A stretch of DNA of 64,000 bases, taken from positions 124,001-188,000 of the forward strand of contig JADJVL010000002.1 of assembly GCA_016710635.1 (NCBI GenBank). The letters run 5' to 3'. The notes beneath the pieces were generated by a model. The model worked only from the letters and a program-made list of their open reading frames with translations. It made no database searches and was not told the origin of the DNA. This DNA comes from Holophagaceae bacterium. Its GTDB lineage: Bacteria > Acidobacteriota > Holophagae > Holophagales > Holophagaceae. Every line of letters begins with the position of its first letter. The stretch's first letter is position 1. Shown here piece after piece: positions 52,978 through 61,667 of this stretch. Made by a program: the position numbers and the translations under genes.

Positions 52978-53323
52978 CCCCCCAGGCCCAGCCGCCACCG
53001 GAAATCCGCTTCCTTCTGGCCCCGGCGTATCGGCCCTGGGAGGACTTGCCTGCTCCCACCTGGGCCCAAACCCCATCAGGGCCGAAGTGCCGCCGCCAAA
53101 GCTTGGGACATCCCGCTTCGAGATCCACATCGAGACACGACGGCATTGGGTTGGTCCTTTCGCAGACGCGTTGATATGGTTTGGCTTAAACCTCGCGGCC
53201 AAGGGGCGCGTGGCGCCGGGTTCCACGTGGAACAACGGCCAGGGGACTTCCCACTTTCAATGGACGGAATCCAGGCCCACTGTGGGAAAATGAGGGTTCA
53301 GGTTCTTTCGACAGCGAGGTTCG
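52978..53323 (+). promoter_or_regulatory. Intergenic region between lon and ftsY with candidate promoter
   Basis: A 346-base gap without a convincing gene. TTGGTC (53151-53156), an 18-base spacer and TATGGT (53175-53180) form a possible sigma70 promoter for ftsY. A parS-like palindrome lies 40 bases further downstream at 53219-53234. The first 120 bases after lon hold nothing I can name. Confidence 0.4.
53219..53234. other. parS: parS-like ParB binding site
   Basis: The sequence GGTTCCACGTGGAACA contains the perfect 14-base palindrome GTTCCACGTGGAAC. It differs by one base from TGTTCCACGTGGAACA, a known variant of the bacterial parS consensus (TGTTTCACGTGAAACA). It is intergenic, upstream of ftsY, about 22 kb from parAB and near an origin-type gene neighbourhood, as expected for parS. 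Confidence 0.75.
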
Positions 53324-54235
53324 ATGGCGCTCCTGGGCGGCCTTCTCGACAAGTTCAGGCAGGGGTTGAAGCGCACCCAGGACGTGGTGCTGCGGCCCCT
53401 GGGCCACCTCCTGCATCTGAAGCGGTTGGACGAAGGGCAACTCCAGGAGATGGAGGATCTGCTTCTGCAGGCGGACCTCGGGGTCCACGCCGTGGACCGC
53501 CTCATGGCGCGCCTCCGCCACGAACTGAAGCGGTCCGGCGAGGTGGACCCCAAAGCCATCCTCCGGGAAGAGCTTCTGAAGCTGGTCCAGGGCCACGAGG
53601 CCCGCCCCTTCACGCCTTCGGGCACCCAGGTGCTCCTGCTGGTGGGCGTGAACGGCGTTGGCAAGACCACGACGCTCGGGAAGTTGGCTTCTAGGCTAAA
53701 GGGTCAGGGTGGCGACGTGCTCATCGTCGCCGGCGACACCTTCCGAGCCGCCGCCATCGATCAGTTGGAGCAGTGGGGGGTGCGCGCCGGCGTTGAGGTC
53801 GTGCGCAACCAGATGGGCGGCGACCCCGCCGCCATCGCCTTCGACGGCGCCTCCCGCGCCCGGGCCCGGGAAATCCCGTGGGTGCTCATCGATACCGCCG
53901 GCCGCCTGCACACCAAGGACCACCTCATGAAAGAGCTGGACAAGATCCGGCGCGCCCTTCAGAAGGTGATCCCCGAGGCTCCCCACCGCGTCCTCCTGGT
54001 CCTCGACGCCACCACGGGCCAGAACGGCCTGAAGCAGGCCGAGATCTTCAGCCAGGTCGCGGGGGTGACCGACCTGGTCCTCACGAAGCTCGATGGCAGC
54101 GCCAAGGGCGGCGTCGTGGTGCCCATCCTGGAGAAGCTCCGGTTGCCCATCGCCTTCGTGGGGGTCGGCGAAGGGCTTGATGACTTGATCCCCTTCAATG
54201 CCGAGGCCTTCGTGGAAGGGCTGCTCGATGCCTGA
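53324..54235 (+). CDS. ftsY: Signal recognition particle receptor FtsY
   Basis: A 303-residue SRP GTPase that docks ribosome-SRP complexes at the membrane. A short N domain (residues 1-95) precedes the G domain with GVNGVGKTTTLGKLA, AGDTFRAAAIDQLEQW, DTAGRLHTKDHLMKEL, LDATTGQNG and TKLDGSAKGG. It ends with the SRP-GTPase C-terminus GEGLDDLIPFNAEAFVEGLL. The acidic A domain of E. coli FtsY is absent, as in many bacteria. ribD overlaps its end by 8 bases. Confidence 0.96.
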   Translation: MALLGGLLDKFRQGLKRTQDVVLRPLGHLLHLKRLDEGQLQEMEDLLLQADLGVHAVDRLMARLRHELKRSGEVDPKAILREELLKLVQGHEARPFTPSGTQVLLLVGVNGVGKTTTLGKLASRLKGQGGDVLIVAGDTFRAAAIDQLEQWGVRAGVEVVRNQMGGDPAAIAFDGASRARAREIPWVLIDTAGRLHTKDHLMKELDKIRRALQKVIPEAPHRVLLVLDATTGQNGLKQAEIFSQVAGVTDLVLTKLDGSAKGGVVVPILEKLRLPIAFVGVGEGLDDLIPFNAEAFVEGLLDA

Positions 54236-55391
54236 ACTCGATGCCGCCCTGGCCTGGGAACTCGCCACCGGAGGGCCTTGGCCGAAACCGGACGCCCTCC
54301 AGGGCGACCAGGCCTTCATGGCGCTGGCGCTCCAGGAGGCGTTGAAGGGCGTGGGCCTTTCCAATCCGAACCCCCCAGTGGGCTGTGTGCTGGTAAAGGC
54401 TGGGCGGGTGCTTGGAAAGGGTGTCCACACCCAGGCAGGGGAGGCGCACGGCGAGATCATGGCCCTGAGGGACGCCGCGAGCCGGGGCGAGGACCCCGAA
54501 GGCTCGACCGCCTACGTGACCCTGGAGCCCTGCTGCTATCACGGGAAGACGCCGCCCTGCACGGACGCCCTCATCAAGGCGAAGGTGCGTCGGGTCGTGG
54601 TGGGCGTCAGGGACCCGAATCCCCGGGTGGACGGAGGCGGCGTGGCCATCCTGGCGGCCCATGGCATCGAGGTGGTTGAAAATGTCCTTTGGGGGGAGTG
54701 CGCGCGCTTTCATGCGCCCTTCTTCAAGACCATCCGTACCGGCATGCCCTGGGTGTCCCTGAAGCTGGCCTTGGGGGCGGATGGGTCCCTCGGGGAACCC
54801 GGCGGCCGCATGGAAGTCACGCCCCCCGCCATTCAGTCCCTGGCCCATGCCCTGCGCCGGGCCAGCCAGGCCATCGTGGTGGGGCACGGCACGGTGGCAA
54901 CGGATGACCCGGAACTCAGCGATCGCTGGCCGCTGCCCGCGCCCCCCCATCGGCGCTTCCTGCGCGTGGTCCTGGACAGCCGCGCGGAGCTGGCCCCGGA
55001 TCGGCGCGTGTGGGCGCCCGTGGAAGGCCAACCCGTCCTCAGAGCGGTGCTTGGCGATCCTCCGGCGCTGCCCGGCGTGGAAGACCTTCATCTGCCCCCC
55101 GCTGAACAGGGCCAGGGATGCAGCCTGCGACACCTGTTGCACGAGCTGGCCAGCCGTGGCGTGGATCGGGTGCTGGTGGAGGGCGGTCCCAGGCTCGCCC
55201 AGGCCTTCATGCACCAGCGTCTCGTGGACGAATTCCACGAGTTCCGTTCGGATCGGCCCGCCGGAGGCCCGCCGGTGGCGCTGCTGCCCCCTAAATCCTG
55301 GAAGATGCTCACCCAGGGCACCTGGCCTGGGGGCGCGTGGCGGATCTGGCGGGAGCCTTTTGGCACGTCTATTGAAAACGGAACACATTGA
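54228..55391 (+). CDS. ribD: Bifunctional riboflavin biosynthesis deaminase/reductase RibD
   Basis: A 387-residue enzyme catalysing two steps of riboflavin synthesis. The deaminase domain (about 25-165) has the zinc ligands in AHGEIMAL and LEPCCYHGKTPPCTDALI. The usual HAE reads HGE here; the catalytic Glu is kept. The reductase domain (about 170-380) has GMPWVSLKLALGADG, VGHGTVATDDP and DRVLVEGGPRLAQAF. Start ATG 54228 overlaps the end of ftsY by 8 bases; longer frame upstream belongs to ftsY. No other rib gene is adjacent. Confidence 0.9.
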   Translation: MPELDAALAWELATGGPWPKPDALQGDQAFMALALQEALKGVGLSNPNPPVGCVLVKAGRVLGKGVHTQAGEAHGEIMALRDAASRGEDPEGSTAYVTLEPCCYHGKTPPCTDALIKAKVRRVVVGVRDPNPRVDGGGVAILAAHGIEVVENVLWGECARFHAPFFKTIRTGMPWVSLKLALGADGSLGEPGGRMEVTPPAIQSLAHALRRASQAIVVGHGTVATDDPELSDRWPLPAPPHRRFLRVVLDSRAELAPDRRVWAPVEGQPVLRAVLGDPPALPGVEDLHLPPAEQGQGCSLRHLLHELASRGVDRVLVEGGPRLAQAFMHQRLVDEFHEFRSDRPAGGPPVALLPPKSWKMLTQGTWPGGAWRIWREPFGTSIENGTH

Positions 55392-55410
55392 CTTCAGTGA
55401 AAGGTTTCCA

Positions 55411-57132
55411 ATGTCCGTGCCCTTGATGGCCCAGTTGCGGGGATGGTTTGTGGCGGCTGCGGCCGCTTTGCTGGTGGGCTGCGTGGGTGGCGGCACCGTC
55501 ACTGTGGGCCCGAGCGGCGGAGATCCCCAGGCGGGCTACAGCCGGGTCACCATCCAGGCCCAGTACGAAAAGCGCCTCCTGACCACCGCCGGCTTCCAGG
55601 GAACCTCCCTCCGGCCGGCGCGCTACCAGTTCATCGAGATCCGCCAAGCCAGCAACGACAGTCTGCTCTGGAGCGATTTCGCCGACAGTCAGGGCCGGGT
55701 GATCGTGGACGTCACCAACGGCAGCCGGATCTACGCCCGGGCCGTGGCCTCCTTCCAGGTCCCGAACACTGCCGGAGGCGGGTTCTTTCAGCGGGGCAGC
55801 GTGATCAACGCCCACCCGCCCGCGTCCAACCTCACCGGCGACCAGCAGGTCAGCTACTACTCCGGTTCCCAGGACTGGGCCGTGAGCAGCGACGCGATCA
55901 CGGTAAACAGCAGTGGCACCCTCACCGTCACCGCGAATGCCTCCAACCGCATCGCTGGCGCCTTCAACATCTCCGAACAGATGCTGGCCCTGGGCCTCAA
56001 GGTGCGGGACCTCGAGCCCGCGCTCCGCTTGCCGAACCTCCACTGCTACTGGACCACCAGTTCGAACCCTGGCGACCAGGACCGCAGCTATCCGCGGGTT
56101 CTGACCTTCAGCAACGGCAGCGTGGCCAAGCTCTCCTCCACGAACCGGGCCATCTTCACCACCGCGGCCTTCGGCCTCGAAGGTGGCGGGGCCTTCACCG
56201 AATCCGACGAGTGGGACGACGGCGCCCTCCTGGAATCCTTCAGCCACCTCCTCTTCGCGGACGCCTCCCTGAAGGAGGACGGCAGCAGCCTCCTCAGCCT
56301 CCTGCGCCGGGACAATGACGATGTCTTCGCCTCCCGGTTCCGGCAGAGCGAGAGCACCCTGGCCTTCCAGACGGGCTTTGCCGACTTCCTGGCCGGTGCC
56401 GTCCAGGGGAACGCCCTGCTCCTTGACAGCTACCGGGACGGCAACGGCGACCTGCAGGTGGATGCCTTCGATCTGACCCGCCACGACCAGATCTCCAGCG
56501 GGGAGCGTTCTGAGTTCAACCGAGGCTCCGTGGCCATCACCCTGTGGGGGATCTGGAAGAACGCCCTGGGGGGAGGCTCGACGGGGCTGTCGACCCTGTG
56601 GTCCGCCGCCCGCTCCAATGCGGCCCTGGCGGACGGGACCGGGGAGTACAACGGCGCGACGCTTGGCTGCTACCCAAGCTATCTAACCGGCGTTAAGTCT
56701 CGTAATATCAGTGCTTGGCCCGGCGTGACCCTTGAGCTGGGCAAGGAGAACATCTCCGAACCGACCCCCGCCTATTTCGCCGGAACGGCCCTCTGGCAGA
56801 CCCAGCCCCAACTCCCATTCACGGTCAATGGCTCCGTCCAGACCTATGCCGCAAGCCAGAACCGCTACTACGACCGCAACCAGTCCCAGGCCTGGCGTTT
56901 CAACCAGATCAGCACCGGGAACCGGACGATCACGGTGAACCCCACCGGCGGCCAGGATCTCTGGGTGGAACTGATCGGCCCCGGCGGCGTCTGGGGGAGC
57001 AGCACCGCCGGGACTCCGGCCACCCGAACCTTCACGGTGAACAGTTTGGCTCCAGGGGTCTATGCCGTCCGGGTCCGGGCCGGCAACACCAGCGCCACCA
57101 CCAACGCCAGCTATTCCCTGATGGTCCAGTAG
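55411..57132 (+). CDS. Large lipoprotein of unknown function
   Basis: A 573-residue protein with a lipoprotein signal (MSVPLMAQLRGWFVAAAAAL, then LVGC with lipid at Cys24). Residues about 40-200 are beta-rich and resemble a fibronectin/Ig-type start (SRVTIQAQYEKRLLTTAG). The middle (about 240-450) is alpha/beta with an acidic run EWDDGALLESFSHLLF and a SWPG-type turn. The C-terminus (about 485-573: DLWVELIGPGGVW, TFTVNSLAPGVYAVRVRAGN) looks like a pre-peptidase C-terminal (PPC) beta-sandwich. ATG 55426 is a second possible start. Cell-surface or periplasmic location is likely; function is unknown. Confidence 0.72.
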   Translation: MSVPLMAQLRGWFVAAAAALLVGCVGGGTVTVGPSGGDPQAGYSRVTIQAQYEKRLLTTAGFQGTSLRPARYQFIEIRQASNDSLLWSDFADSQGRVIVDVTNGSRIYARAVASFQVPNTAGGGFFQRGSVINAHPPASNLTGDQQVSYYSGSQDWAVSSDAITVNSSGTLTVTANASNRIAGAFNISEQMLALGLKVRDLEPALRLPNLHCYWTTSSNPGDQDRSYPRVLTFSNGSVAKLSSTNRAIFTTAAFGLEGGGAFTESDEWDDGALLESFSHLLFADASLKEDGSSLLSLLRRDNDDVFASRFRQSESTLAFQTGFADFLAGAVQGNALLLDSYRDGNGDLQVDAFDLTRHDQISSGERSEFNRGSVAITLWGIWKNALGGGSTGLSTLWSAARSNAALADGTGEYNGATLGCYPSYLTGVKSRNISAWPGVTLELGKENISEPTPAYFAGTALWQTQPQLPFTVNGSVQTYAASQNRYYDRNQSQAWRFNQISTGNRTITVNPTGGQDLWVELIGPGGVWGSSTAGTPATRTFTVNSLAPGVYAVRVRAGNTSATTNASYSLMVQ

Positions 57133-57133
57133 G

Positions 57134-57334
57134 TCAGCCGCCACCCACCAGCCGTACCACCTCCAGGCGGTCACCGTCCTTCAGGGCCGTGACCGCCTGC
57201 TCGCTCCGGCGCACCACCACGCCATTCAGTTCCACGGCGCTGCCGAAGGCCGGCAGACCGAGCCAGAGGCTGAGCTCAGCCACCGTCGCCAATTCAGGCG
57301 CTTCCCGCCCTTCGCCGTTGATCCAAAGCCGCAT
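57134..57334 (-). CDS. thiS: ThiS-family sulfur carrier protein
   Basis: A 66-residue beta-grasp protein ending in Gly-Gly-Gly, the site activated to a thiocarboxylate. Family features are the start MRLWINGE, the segment AVELNGVVVRRSE and the end RLEVVRLVGGG. ThiS donates sulfur for the thiazole of thiamine. It is 6 bases downstream of a Cys/Met-metabolism PLP enzyme rather than thiG or thiF. It may therefore serve thiocarboxylate-based cysteine or methionine synthesis instead. Confidence 0.85.
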   Translation of the reverse strand: MRLWINGEGREAPELATVAELSLWLGLPAFGSAVELNGVVVRRSEQAVTALKDGDRLEVVRLVGGG

Positions 57335-57340
57335 GGACCC

Positions 57341-58537
57341 TCAGCCTCGGGGTGCCGCAGCTTCGAAGCCCCGCTCAAGGTCCGCAAGCAGGTCCGGTTC
57401 GTCCTCGATGCCGACGGAGAGCCGCAGCAGCCCGTCCGTGATGCCCAGGCGCTGCTTGACCTCCGGGGCCGTCCGCAGGTGGCTCATGGAAGCGGGATGC
57501 TGGATGAGGCTCTCGACCCCCCCCAAGGACACGCCCCGGGTGATGATCTGCAGGGCCTCGCAGAAGCGCCGTCCAGCCTCAAGTCCGCCTTGAAGCTCAA
57601 AGCTCAGCATGGCCCCAAACCCGTCCTGCATCTGGGCTGCGGCGACCTCGTGTCCCGGATGGGTCGGCAGCCCGGGGTAGTCCACCCGGCTCACGGACCC
57701 CTGCCAGGTCAGCCACTGGGCGAGGCTCTGGGCATTGTCCGCGGCTCTCCGCATGCGGAGGGGCAGGGTCTTCAGGCCTCGGTGCAGTAGCCAGGCCGCC
57801 ATGGGGTCCGCGGTGGGGCCCAGCACCTTGGCCACCTGCCAACAGGCGCTCACATGCGCATCGCTCCCGACGATGATGCCGGCGGTCAGGTCTGAATGGC
57901 CACCCAGGTACTTCGTCGCGCTGGAGACGCTGAAATCGAAACCGAGCTCCAGGGGCCTGGTGAAGACGGGACTGGCAAAAGTGTTGTCTGCAACCGTCTT
58001 GATTCCACGGCTTTTACCCATAGCAGCGATGGCCGCAAGGTCCGTGATTGCCAGGGTGGGATTCGAGGGTGTCTCCACCCACAGCATGGCTGTTCCGGGA
58101 CGCAGGGCCGCCTCCCATTCACCCAGGTCCAGGGTGTCCCGGATCCAGCTGACCGAGAGCCCTCGGGAAGCCTCCCAGCGACGGAAAAGCTGCTCGGTCC
58201 CGAGATAGATCGCCGCCGGGGCCACCACGTGGGCACTGGTGGGAAGATGGGCTTCCAGGAGCGTGGCAAAGGCTGACATGCCCGAACTGGTCACCAGGGC
58301 GCGGTCTCCGCCTTCAAGCCGTGCAACCACTTCCTCCACCTCGGAGAAGTTGGGATTGCCCCAGCGGGTGTAGAAGTTCGGGGGTTCGATGCTGGCGGCG
58401 AACTCGGCGCCCTCGGCGTTTTCCTTCAGCTCGAAGACCGCCGTCTGGAAGATCGGGGTGGTGACGGCCCGGGTGGGATTGTGCCGTTTCCCCCCGTGAA
58501 TGGCTGTGGTCGTCGGTCCCCAGGCTGGTCCGGTCAT
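57341..58537 (-). CDS. Cys/Met metabolism PLP enzyme (cystathionine gamma-synthase / O-acylhomoserine sulfhydrylase family)
   Basis: A 398-residue fold-type I enzyme. Landmarks are AIHGGKRHNPTRAVTTPIFQ (N-terminal), the gap-typical YTRWGNPNFSEVEE, ALVTSSGMSAFATLL, WVETPSNPTLAITDL, the PLP Lys in SSATKYLGGHSD and the C-terminal VSLGGVESLIQHPASMSH. The length fits MetB/MetC/MetZ rather than the longer MetY. Which of gamma-synthase, beta-lyase or sulfhydrylase it is cannot be told from sequence. The adjacent ThiS-like gene favours a sulfhydrylase using carrier-bound sulfur. Confidence 0.88.
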   Translation of the reverse strand: MTGPAWGPTTTAIHGGKRHNPTRAVTTPIFQTAVFELKENAEGAEFAASIEPPNFYTRWGNPNFSEVEEVVARLEGGDRALVTSSGMSAFATLLEAHLPTSAHVVAPAAIYLGTEQLFRRWEASRGLSVSWIRDTLDLGEWEAALRPGTAMLWVETPSNPTLAITDLAAIAAMGKSRGIKTVADNTFASPVFTRPLELGFDFSVSSATKYLGGHSDLTAGIIVGSDAHVSACWQVAKVLGPTADPMAAWLLHRGLKTLPLRMRRAADNAQSLAQWLTWQGSVSRVDYPGLPTHPGHEVAAAQMQDGFGAMLSFELQGGLEAGRRFCEALQIITRGVSLGGVESLIQHPASMSHLRTAPEVKQRLGITDGLLRLSVGIEDEPDLLADLERGFEAAAPRG

Positions 58538-58600
58538 GTCAGGCTCCCGCGGGCCAGGATAGCCCAGCCCCCCGCTCCCGTGGGCAAAGGGTCCAGGAAA

Positions 58601-58891
58601 TCAACGCTTCCAGAAGACGATTCCAAGGGCTCCCACCGTCAGGAGCAGCAGGAAGACCCAGCGCCAGGTCGTGGGCCCGGGGTCGATGGTCTCCCCCTTG
58701 AGGGCATCCGGATCCTCCAGGGCGGCCCGGGTGAGCTCATCTTCAGGGGTGAGGCTCGGCAGGTCTGGCTCGGGGACGAGGGGTTCGCTGATCTGCCCGA
58801 AATAGATCTGGCGGAAAGAGTCCCGAGAAGGGGGCCGTGCCTCGAGACCTTCGGGTTCCTCCGGCGCGGGTTCATTCGGCTGCGATGGCAT
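58601..58891 (-). CDS. Small C-tail-anchored membrane protein
   Basis: A 96-residue acidic, Pro/Glu-rich protein with a single C-terminal membrane helix (TTWRWVFLLLLTVGALGIVF) and a WKR end. It starts 20 bases inside the end of gatB (overlap 58872-58891). No family was recognised. The overlap suggests co-translation with gatB, which may be chance. Confidence 0.6.
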   Translation of the reverse strand: MPSQPNEPAPEEPEGLEARPPSRDSFRQIYFGQISEPLVPEPDLPSLTPEDELTRAALEDPDALKGETIDPGPTTWRWVFLLLLTVGALGIVFWKR

Positions 58892-60329
58892 CGATCACCT
58901 CGTTCACGCGTTGCGGGTTCATCCTGCCCTGTCCGGCCTTCATCACCTGGCCGACCAGGAAACCCCGAAGCTTTGGGTTTCCGGCCTTCCACTGGGCCAG
59001 GGGTTCAGGATGGACCGCGAAGACCTCCCGGACCAGCCTCTCGATGGCGCCGAGGTCCGAAACCTGGGCCAGGCCCTGCTCCTCCACGAAGCGGGCCGGG
59101 GATTCGGTCCCGGCGAGTAGGGCGGGGAAGACCACCTCCTTGGCCGTACTGAGGTTGAGTGTCCCGACCTCCACCAGGCGGATGAGCTCCGCCAGCGCAG
59201 GGACCCCCAGGCCCAGGCCCGACAGCGTTGTTCCGCGCTCGTTCAGAGCGCGGCTGACCTCGCCCAGCAGCCAGTTCGCGGCCTGCTTGCCGTTCCCGCA
59301 ACCCAGCGCCAGGGCCTCGAAGAAGTCCGCGAAGGCGGGATTCTGCAACAGCATCCCGGCCTCGTAGTCCGTCAAGCCATGCTGGGCGGCGAGGCGGCGC
59401 TGCCGGTCCCAGGGCAGCTCGGGCATGGCCGCCAGGGCCTCGGCTCGGTCCCCGGGGGCCAGCGTCAACAGGGGCAGGTCCGGCTCGGGGAAGAACCGGT
59501 AGTCCATGGCGGCTTCCTTGGTCCGCTGGGACCAGGTCTGGGCCTTCTCCGCATCCCAGCCACGCGTCTCCTGGAGGATGGCGCCCCCCGACTCCAGAAT
59601 CTGGATGTGGCGGCCGATCTCATGGTCCAGGGCCTGGCGCACGTGGCGGAAGGAGTTCAGGTTCTTCACCTCCACCCGGCTGCCAAGGGTCATGGTCCCC
59701 GCCGGCCGCACGGACACGTTGGCATCGCAGCGGAAGGAGCCTTCCTCCATGTTCCCGTCGCAGATGCCCAAAAAGGTCACGAGGCGATGCAGGGCCTTGA
59801 GGTAGTCCGACGCCTCCTGGGGGGAGCGCAGGTCCGGGGCCCCCACGACTTCCAGCAGCGGCACGCCGGCCCGGTTCAGGTCCACGAGGCTGTGCGCATC
59901 GGACCGGTCGTGGTGGCTCTTGCCGGCGTCCTCCTCCAGGTGGGCGCGTTCGATGCGGATAGGGATCGGCCCTTCCCGGCCGCGGACGGCGGAATCACTG
60001 GGGATTTCGAGGTGGCCGCCTTCCACGAGGGCGACCGGCCCCTGGGTGATCTGGTAGCCCTTCGGGAGGTCCGGGTAGAAATACTGCTTGCGGTAGAACC
60101 GGCTCTCCTCCCGGATCTCTGCTCCGAGGGCCAGGCCCAGCTGGATCGCCATCCGAACCGCCGCCCCATTCAGGACGGGCAGGGCACCGGGCAGTCCCAG
60201 GCAGACCGGGCAGGTCAGGGTGTTGGGCGGCGCGCCGAAGACATTGGCGCAGCCGCAGAACATCTTGCTGCAGGTCAGCAGCTGGACGTGAACCTCCAGG
60301 CCGATGACCGCTTCAAATCCAGGCTTCAT
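58872..60329 (-). CDS. gatB: Asp-tRNA(Asn)/Glu-tRNA(Gln) amidotransferase subunit B
   Basis: A 485-residue subunit that phosphorylates and amidates mischarged Glu-tRNA(Gln) or Asp-tRNA(Asn) together with GatA and GatC. Family blocks are VIGLEVHVQLLTCSKMFCGC, NTLTCPVCLGLPGALPVLN, FYRKQYFYPDLPKGYQI, RAHLEEDAGKSHHD and DYRFFPEPDLPLL. The C-terminal YqeY-type tail is present. gatA and gatC are not in this window. Confidence 0.96.
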   Translation of the reverse strand: MKPGFEAVIGLEVHVQLLTCSKMFCGCANVFGAPPNTLTCPVCLGLPGALPVLNGAAVRMAIQLGLALGAEIREESRFYRKQYFYPDLPKGYQITQGPVALVEGGHLEIPSDSAVRGREGPIPIRIERAHLEEDAGKSHHDRSDAHSLVDLNRAGVPLLEVVGAPDLRSPQEASDYLKALHRLVTFLGICDGNMEEGSFRCDANVSVRPAGTMTLGSRVEVKNLNSFRHVRQALDHEIGRHIQILESGGAILQETRGWDAEKAQTWSQRTKEAAMDYRFFPEPDLPLLTLAPGDRAEALAAMPELPWDRQRRLAAQHGLTDYEAGMLLQNPAFADFFEALALGCGNGKQAANWLLGEVSRALNERGTTLSGLGLGVPALAELIRLVEVGTLNLSTAKEVVFPALLAGTESPARFVEEQGLAQVSDLGAIERLVREVFAVHPEPLAQWKAGNPKLRGFLVGQVMKAGQGRMNPQRVNEVIDAIAAE

Positions 60330-60349
60330 GCAGAGGCTCCGCGTCCAGT

Positions 60350-61651
60350 CTACTTGCCCAGGCAGAAGCCGCTGAAGACCTCGTCCAGGCTGCTCTCGGC
60401 GCGGTCCTCACCTGTGAGCCGAGCCAACAGTCCCCACATGCCCTGGAGGGTGGAGGCCGGCAACTCGGGTGGACAGCCGGGCCCCAGGTCCAGGAGGGCC
60501 TGAAGCGAGCCGCCGAGGTCGTCCAGGAGCCGGCGCTGCCGGGCCGTGGCCAGGGCGCCCAGGCAGGCCTCCGGGGCCAGGCCACCCAGGAACCGGGTCC
60601 GCAGGTGGGTCGCGAGGCCCGCGAGATCTCCCAGGGTCGCGGAAATACGGAGGCCGCAACCGGGGGCCTGGTCTGAAAAGGTGCGGATCTCCTGCACCTT
60701 GGCGGCGAAGGGGGCCAGCCGCTCCTGGATCCCGGGCTCGGGACCGGCATCGGTGGCCGGCACGAGGTGCAGGATCAGATCGGCCCGTTCCAGGACCGCT
60801 TCGACCCGGGCCACGCCCAACCGCTCGACGGGATCCTCGGTGTGCCTCAGGCCGGCGGTGTCGAAGAGCAGCAGGGGCAGCCCCGCCCATTCCACACGCA
60901 CCTCCAGGACGTCCCGAGTGGTACCCGGCACGTCCGTCACGATGGCCCGGTCTTCTCCGGCCAGGGCGTTGAACAGGGTGCTCTTGCCCGCGTTGGGCCG
61001 CCCGACCAGGGCGATCCGGATGCCGTCCCTCAACCAGTGGGCCGCGGCGCTCCGCCGTTGTTCCATGTGGAACAGTGCCTGAAGACTCTGGAGATCTCCT
61101 TTCATTTCAAGGAGATCCAGGTCCAGGTGTTCTTCTTCGCCATAGTCCACGACGGCCTCCGCGCGGGCCAGCCAGGGGGCGATGCGGGCGCGGACATCCC
61201 GGATCCAGGCCGGAAGCCCGCCGGCCCGGGCCTGGGCCTCGCGCAGTTGGGTGTCGGTGCCCGCGGACACCAGATCCCGGAGCGCTTCGGCCTCCAGCAG
61301 GTTTTGTTTGCCGTTCAGCAGGGCCCGCCGGGTGAATTCTCCGGGTTCGGCCAACCGGACCCCCAGGGTGCCGAGGTGCTCCAGGAACCGCTGGACCAGG
61401 AGCGGGTTGCCGTGGAGCTGGAACTCCACCAGGTCCTCGCCGGTATAGCTGTCGGGGGCCGGGAAGTGGAGCACCAGGGCCCGCTCCCGGTACCCGGACC
61501 AGCCGAGGCGACGCAATTCCGCCCGGCGCGGTGCGGGCAGTTCAAGGAGCGGCGCGAGCCGCCGGGAAAGGCGTTCGCCAGAGACCCGGACGATCGCGAT
61601 GGCGCTGGGCAGCAGGGGCGTGGCCGGTGCGCAGATCGGATCGCCGGCCAT
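60350..61651 (-). CDS. mnmE: tRNA modification GTPase MnmE
   Basis: A 433-residue GTPase that, with MnmG, forms the 5-carboxymethylaminomethyl group on wobble uridine. The N-terminal folate-binding domain (SAIAIVRVSGERLSRR, FTRRALLNGKQNLLEAEALR) precedes the inserted G domain (ALVGRPNAGKSTLFNALAGE, VTDVPGTTRD, DTAGLRHTEDPVE). It ends in the catalytic FCLGK (family FC[IV]GK). ATG 61651 is preferred over GTG 61657, because GGGAGG lies 6 bases upstream. A parS-like site lies inside the gene at 61059. Confidence 0.96.
   Translation of the reverse strand: MAGDPICAPATPLLPSAIAIVRVSGERLSRRLAPLLELPAPRRAELRRLGWSGYRERALVLHFPAPDSYTGEDLVEFQLHGNPLLVQRFLEHLGTLGVRLAEPGEFTRRALLNGKQNLLEAEALRDLVSAGTDTQLREAQARAGGLPAWIRDVRARIAPWLARAEAVVDYGEEEHLDLDLLEMKGDLQSLQALFHMEQRRSAAAHWLRDGIRIALVGRPNAGKSTLFNALAGEDRAIVTDVPGTTRDVLEVRVEWAGLPLLLFDTAGLRHTEDPVERLGVARVEAVLERADLILHLVPATDAGPEPGIQERLAPFAAKVQEIRTFSDQAPGCGLRISATLGDLAGLATHLRTRFLGGLAPEACLGALATARQRRLLDDLGGSLQALLDLGPGCPPELPASTLQGMWGLLARLTGEDRAESSLDEVFSGFCLGK
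61059..61074. other. parS: parS-like site inside mnmE
   Basis: TGTTCCATGTGGAACA differs by one central base from TGTTCCACGTGGAACA. It lies within the mnmE coding sequence, reading as Leu-Phe-His-Met-Glu-Gln on the minus strand. parS sites inside genes near the origin are known in other bacteria. A chance match inside coding sequence cannot be excluded. Confidence 0.6.
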
Positions 61652-61667
61652 CGCCACCCTCCCGGCC

